From the NCBI RefSeq assembly GCF_012184415.1, contig NZ_VTOX01000014.1, positions 1 to 64,000 of the forward strand: a stretch of 64,000 bases of DNA, written 5' to 3'. Both the position numbers and the translations under genes were made by a program. Numbering within the stretch: position 1 is the stretch's first letter; the number at the start of each line of letters is the position of its first letter. Below are positions 60,859 to 64,000 of this stretch, piece after piece. Source of the stretch: Ramlibacter lithotrophicus (GTDB taxonomy: Bacteria > Pseudomonadota > Gammaproteobacteria > Burkholderiales > Burkholderiaceae_C). The notes under the pieces were generated by a model. It saw nothing but the letters and a program-made list of their open reading frames with translations, was not told the origin of the DNA and did not search any database.

Positions 60859-62742
60859 TTACTCAGCCTTGGTTATAGCCGTATCCGCCTGGGGACGCCA
60901 GACCGTGCCAATGGAGACCGACTTCAATTTCTTCTTCCGGCCGTACCAGAAGTTCACCAGCCCGCGCGAGAAGAACACCGCGGAGAACATGGACGTCAGG
61001 ATGCCGATGCAGTGCACGACCGCGAAGCCGCGCACCGGTCCCGAGCCGAAGGCCAGCAGGGCCACGCCGGCGATCAGGGTGGTGATGTTCGAATCGAAAA
61101 TCGTCCCCCACGCCCGCTCGTACCCGGTGTTGATGGCGGCCTGCGGGGAGGCGCCGTTGCGCAGTTCCTCCCGCACCCGTTCGTTGATCAGCACGTTCGA
61201 GTCGATCGCCATGCCCAGCGCCAGCGCCATGGCTGCCATTCCGGGCAGGGTCAGGGTCGCCTGCAACATGGACAGCACCGCCACCAGCAGCAGCAGGTTC
61301 ACGCCCAGCGCGACGGACGAGAACACGCCGAACAGCATGTAGTAGACGATCATGAAGACGCAGATGGCGAGAAAGCCCCAGGCGACGCTCTGGAAGCCCT
61401 TCTCGATGTTCTCCTTGCCCAGGCTCGGGCCGATGGTGTATTCCTCGATGATCTCCATCGGCGCCGCCAGCGCGCCGGACCGCAGCAGCAGGGCCACGTC
61501 GTTGGCCTCGGTGGTGGTCATCCGGCCCGAGATCTGCACCCGGCCGCCGCCGATCTCGCTGCGGATCACCGGCGCGGTGACGACCTCGCCCTTGCCCTTC
61601 TCGAACAGCAGGATCGCCATGCGCTTGCCGATGTTCTCGCGCGTGATGTCCTTGAAGATCCGGGCCCCCTTGGCGTCGAGCGTCAGGTGCACCGCCGGCT
61701 CCTGGGTCTGGCTGTCGAAGCCGGCCTGCGCGTCGGTGAGGTTGTCGCCGGTGAGGACCACCTGCTTCTTCACGACGACCGGCTGCCCGCCGCGCTCGAT
61801 GTACTTTTCGGCGCCGAACGGCACCGGCCCGGTGCCGAGTTCGGCGGCACGGGCCTCGGCGCTTTCGTCCACCATCCGCACTTCCAGCGTCGCGGTGCGG
61901 CCCAGGATGTCCTTGGCCTTGGCGGTGTCCTGCACCCCCGGCAACTGCACCACGATGCGGTCCAGCCCCTGCTGCTGGATCACCGGCTCGGCGACGCCGA
62001 GTTCGTTGATGCGGTTGTGCAGGGTCACCATGTTCTGGCGCAACGCCTGCTCCTGGACGAGCCGCGCCGCTTCCGGCTTGATGCTGCCGACCAGCTTGAA
62101 TTCAGTGCCGTCCGGCGTCTCCGCCACCAGCAGGTCGGCGAACTGGTCGGCAATGACGGCGCGGGCCTGCTGCAGCGTCTGGGCATCGCGCAGCCGCACT
62201 TCGACCGCCTGGCCGTTGCGGGTGATGCCGCCATGGCGGATGTTCTTCTCGCGCAGCACCGAACGCAGGTCGCCCGCCAGCGACTCCGCCTTTTTGGTCA
62301 GTGCCGCCTGCATGTCGACCTGCAGCATGAAATGGACGCCGCCGCGCAGGTCCAGCCCGAGGTACATCGGGGCCGCATGGAGCGCGGACAGCCACCGTGG
62401 CGAGCCGGAGATCAGGTTCAGCGCGACGATGTACGGCGCATCCGAAGGATCCGGGACCAGGGCCTTCTGGATCGCGTCCTTGGCCTTGAGCTGGGTGTCG
62501 GTGCTGTCCAGGCGCACCTTGACCGAGGACGCATCCAGCGACACCGCCTCCGGCCGGATGCCGGCGCCCGCCAGCGCCTGCTCGACGCGTGTGCGGGTGG
62601 TCCCGTCCACCTTGACGGTGGCCTTGGCCGACGAGACCTGCACCGCGGGCGCCTCGCCGAAGAAGTTCGGAAGCGTGTAGATCGCCCCCACGAGCAGCGC
62701 GATCACGAGGATCGCGTATTTCCAGGCCGGGTATCGGTTCAT
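60859..62742 (-). CDS. secD: protein translocase subunit SecD
   Basis: The larger Sec accessory subunit, 627 residues, close to the usual 615-625. It has an N-terminal anchor (WKYAILVIALLVGAIYTLPNFFG), a large periplasmic part (P1 head and base) with YLGLDLRGGVHFMLQVDM and NELGVAEPVIQQQGLDRIVVQLPG, and five C-terminal helices with GMAIDSNVLINERVREELRNG and TLIAGVALLAFGSGPVRGFA. It lies in the order yajC-secD-secF on the minus strand. Confidence 0.97.
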   Translation of the reverse strand: MNRYPAWKYAILVIALLVGAIYTLPNFFGEAPAVQVSSAKATVKVDGTTRTRVEQALAGAGIRPEAVSLDASSVKVRLDSTDTQLKAKDAIQKALVPDPSDAPYIVALNLISGSPRWLSALHAAPMYLGLDLRGGVHFMLQVDMQAALTKKAESLAGDLRSVLREKNIRHGGITRNGQAVEVRLRDAQTLQQARAVIADQFADLLVAETPDGTEFKLVGSIKPEAARLVQEQALRQNMVTLHNRINELGVAEPVIQQQGLDRIVVQLPGVQDTAKAKDILGRTATLEVRMVDESAEARAAELGTGPVPFGAEKYIERGGQPVVVKKQVVLTGDNLTDAQAGFDSQTQEPAVHLTLDAKGARIFKDITRENIGKRMAILLFEKGKGEVVTAPVIRSEIGGGRVQISGRMTTTEANDVALLLRSGALAAPMEIIEEYTIGPSLGKENIEKGFQSVAWGFLAICVFMIVYYMLFGVFSSVALGVNLLLLVAVLSMLQATLTLPGMAAMALALGMAIDSNVLINERVREELRNGASPQAAINTGYERAWGTIFDSNITTLIAGVALLAFGSGPVRGFAVVHCIGILTSMFSAVFFSRGLVNFWYGRKKKLKSVSIGTVWRPQADTAITKAE

Positions 62743-62799
62743 GAATATCGAAGACAGGAAGACAAAGCTCGCGTGGCGCGCAGCACCCGCGCTCTCACC

Positions 62800-63120
62800 T
62801 CACTTGATGCTTCCCTTCGGCAGGACCTGCACCACCGCGGTCCGCTGCACCTGCACTTCGACGCCGCTGGCGATCTCCAGGCCCAGGTACGCATCGCCCA
62901 GCCTGGTCACCTTGCCCAGGAGACCGCCCGCGGTGGCGACTTCGTCGCCCTTGGCCAGCGCGTCGATCATGGCCCGGTGCTCCTTCTGCCGCTTCATCTG
63001 CGGCCGGATCATGACGAAGTACAGCACCACGAACATCAGCACCAGCGGCAGCATGCTCATGAGGGAGGACTGCATGTCGCCGCCGGCGGCGGTTTGGGCA
63101 TAGGCGGTGGAAATGAACAC
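62800..63120 (-). CDS. yajC: Sec accessory protein YajC
   Basis: A 106-residue single-helix membrane protein that joins SecDF. It opens MFISTAYAQTAAGG, then a helix LPLVLMFVVLYFVMIRPQMKRQKEHR (about residues 30-55) and the cytoplasmic DALAKGDEVATAGGLLGKV and VQVQRTAVVQVLPKGSIK. The start is GTG with a GGAG site. It is first of yajC-secD-secF; the usual upstream partner tgt is about 60 kb away in this window. Confidence 0.95.
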   Translation of the reverse strand: MFISTAYAQTAAGGDMQSSLMSMLPLVLMFVVLYFVMIRPQMKRQKEHRAMIDALAKGDEVATAGGLLGKVTRLGDAYLGLEIASGVEVQVQRTAVVQVLPKGSIK

Positions 63121-63157
63121 TTTGGCTCCAGAAAGAGAGTCGAATCGGCGCGGTCAA

Positions 63158-63181
63158 GCCGCCGGCGCGGATGCCGGCGGC
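63158..63181 (-). terminator. GC hairpin after the indolepyruvate oxidoreductase gene
   Basis: GCCGCCGGC (63158-63166) pairs perfectly with GCCGGCGGC (63173-63181), loop gcggat. It lies between the minus-strand gene ending at 63229 and yajC. No T-run follows, so it may be a weak terminator only. TTGACC directly after it could serve as a -35 box for yajC. Confidence 0.4.
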
Positions 63182-63228
63182 GGAACCAGGGATTGTATGA
63201 CGGGGGCCGCCCGCACCCGACGCCGGCC

Positions 63229-64000
63229 TCAGGCGGCCTGGCGGGTGGCCGCCGGCTGCCGCCACTGCTCCAGCAGTTGCTGCCACTGCACCCGCGCCGC
63301 CGCCAGGTTGCGCGCCTTGACGTGCCCGAATCCCTTGATCTGGTCGGGGATGCGCGCGATCTCGACCGCCAGCGCATGGTTGCCGGCATTCAGTCCGGCC
63401 AGCACCTGCTCGATGCTGGCCCGGTACTCGCCGATCAGCGCGCGCTCGGTGCGCCGCTCTTCGGTACGGCCGAAGATGTCCAGCGGCGTCCCCCGCAGGC
63501 CCTTGAGCCTGGCCAGGACCCGGAACACGCCGAACATCGCCGGGCCCCACTTGCGCTTGACCAGCTCGCCTTTTTCGTTCCGCTTGGCCACCAGCGGCGG
63601 CGCCAGGTGGTAGTGCACCTGGTAGTCGCCCTCGAACATGTCGGCGATCCGGTCCCGAAAGCCCGTTTCCGCGTGCAGGCGGGCGACTTCGTATTCGTCC
63701 TTGTAGGCCATCAGCTTGAACAGGTTCCGGGCCACGGCCTCGCTCAACGTCGTGCGCCCCAGCGACGCCTCGGCCGCTCGCACCTTCTCGATGAAGTCGC
63801 GATAGGCATCGGCATAGGCGGCGTTCTGGTAAGCCGCCAGGAACTCGACCCGGCGCGCCACCACCGTCTCGAGCGTTTCGCGCTTGCGCAGCTCGACCAC
63901 CTGCGCCGGCGTGATCAGCTTCTCGACCGCCTCGGGGTCGTGCGCGGCCTGCCGGCCCCATTCGAAGGCGCTCTTGTTGTTCTCGACGGCGACGCCGTTC
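63229..64000 (-). CDS. indolepyruvate ferredoxin oxidoreductase (fused type), C-terminal part
   Basis: The C-terminal 257 codons of a large fused thiamine-dependent 2-oxoacid oxidoreductase that turns indolepyruvate and other aryl pyruvates into acyl-CoA. The upstream part lies beyond the window edge. Visible blocks are NKSAFEWGRQAAHDPEAVEKL, LETVVARRVEFLAAYQNAAYADAYRDFIEKVRAAE, ARNLFKLMAYKDEYEVARLH, YQVHYHLAPPLVAKRNEKGELVKRKWGPAMFGVFRVLARLKGLRGTPLDIFG and IARIPDQIKGFGHVKARNLA, all typical of the DUF6537 tail. The family assignment is firm for this tail; substrate is by analogy. Confidence 0.85.
   Translation of the reverse strand, partial: NGVAVENNKSAFEWGRQAAHDPEAVEKLITPAQVVELRKRETLETVVARRVEFLAAYQNAAYADAYRDFIEKVRAAEASLGRTTLSEAVARNLFKLMAYKDEYEVARLHAETGFRDRIADMFEGDYQVHYHLAPPLVAKRNEKGELVKRKWGPAMFGVFRVLARLKGLRGTPLDIFGRTEERRTERALIGEYRASIEQVLAGLNAGNHALAVEIARIPDQIKGFGHVKARNLAAARVQWQQLLEQWRQPAATRQAA

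Overview
The window is about 64 kb of very GC-rich DNA (roughly 70 percent G+C). It codes on both strands and carries a gene set typical of Burkholderiales: PhaM, DUF3567, DUF1631, a LysM-dprA-smg block, a pgk-pyk-fba-pur block and an otsB-GH15-otsA operon. A Comamonadaceae bacterium (Ramlibacter, Variovorax or Rhodoferax type) fits best, but this is inferred from gene content and order, not from a marker gene. No rRNA, tRNA or CRISPR array was seen.

Layout. 1-127 is the clipped end of an IS3-family element, abutting queA-tgt (queuosine synthesis). 2.4-6.5 kb holds a CREST-type membrane protein divergent from an XRE regulator, then a minus-strand group PCuAC, PhaM and FIST. 6.7-10.7 kb is the trehalose operon otsB-GH15-otsA. 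10.7-16.2 kb has DUF1810, an FAH-family hydrolase, DUF3108, DUF3567, an AbrB-type membrane protein, a ChaN lipoprotein and a GT2 enzyme. 16.2-21 kb has an omega-aminotransferase, purU, a probable rhodoquinone methyltransferase (rquA) and glcD. 21.0-34.7 kb is the accessory part: two giant tandem paralogous filamentous-haemagglutinin-like exoproteins (2162 and 2328 residues) with Thr-Pro repeat stalks and near-identical C-termini. A GlcNAc-transferase-family (GT60-like) gene is divergent from them. No TpsB/FhaC partner is present.

36-45 kb is housekeeping: udg-rimI-tsaB, dacB, a SemiSWEET, two lipoprotein hydrolases (one with its GDSL catalytic residues replaced), tsaC, purK, purE and a thioredoxin-TPR chaperone. 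46-51 kb is purC, fba, pyk and pgk on the minus strand, with hairpin terminators after pyk and after fba. 51-57 kb holds azlCD, fmt, a BamE-like lipoprotein and def, divergent from LysM, dprA and smg. 57-63 kb is yajC-secD-secF followed by a DUF1631 protein with GYQGG repeats. The window ends inside a gene for an indolepyruvate ferredoxin oxidoreductase.

Themes. Several genes serve tRNA and translation (queA, tgt, tsaB, tsaC, rimI, fmt, def), central carbon and purine flow (pgk, pyk, fba, purCEKU) and the envelope (secDF-yajC, BamE-like, dacB, LysM). The strongest candidate for an undescribed system is the adhesin pair plus the GT60-like enzyme. The proposed link, glycosylation of the Thr-Pro stalks, is inference. 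Genes were recognised from family motifs by eye, without database searches.
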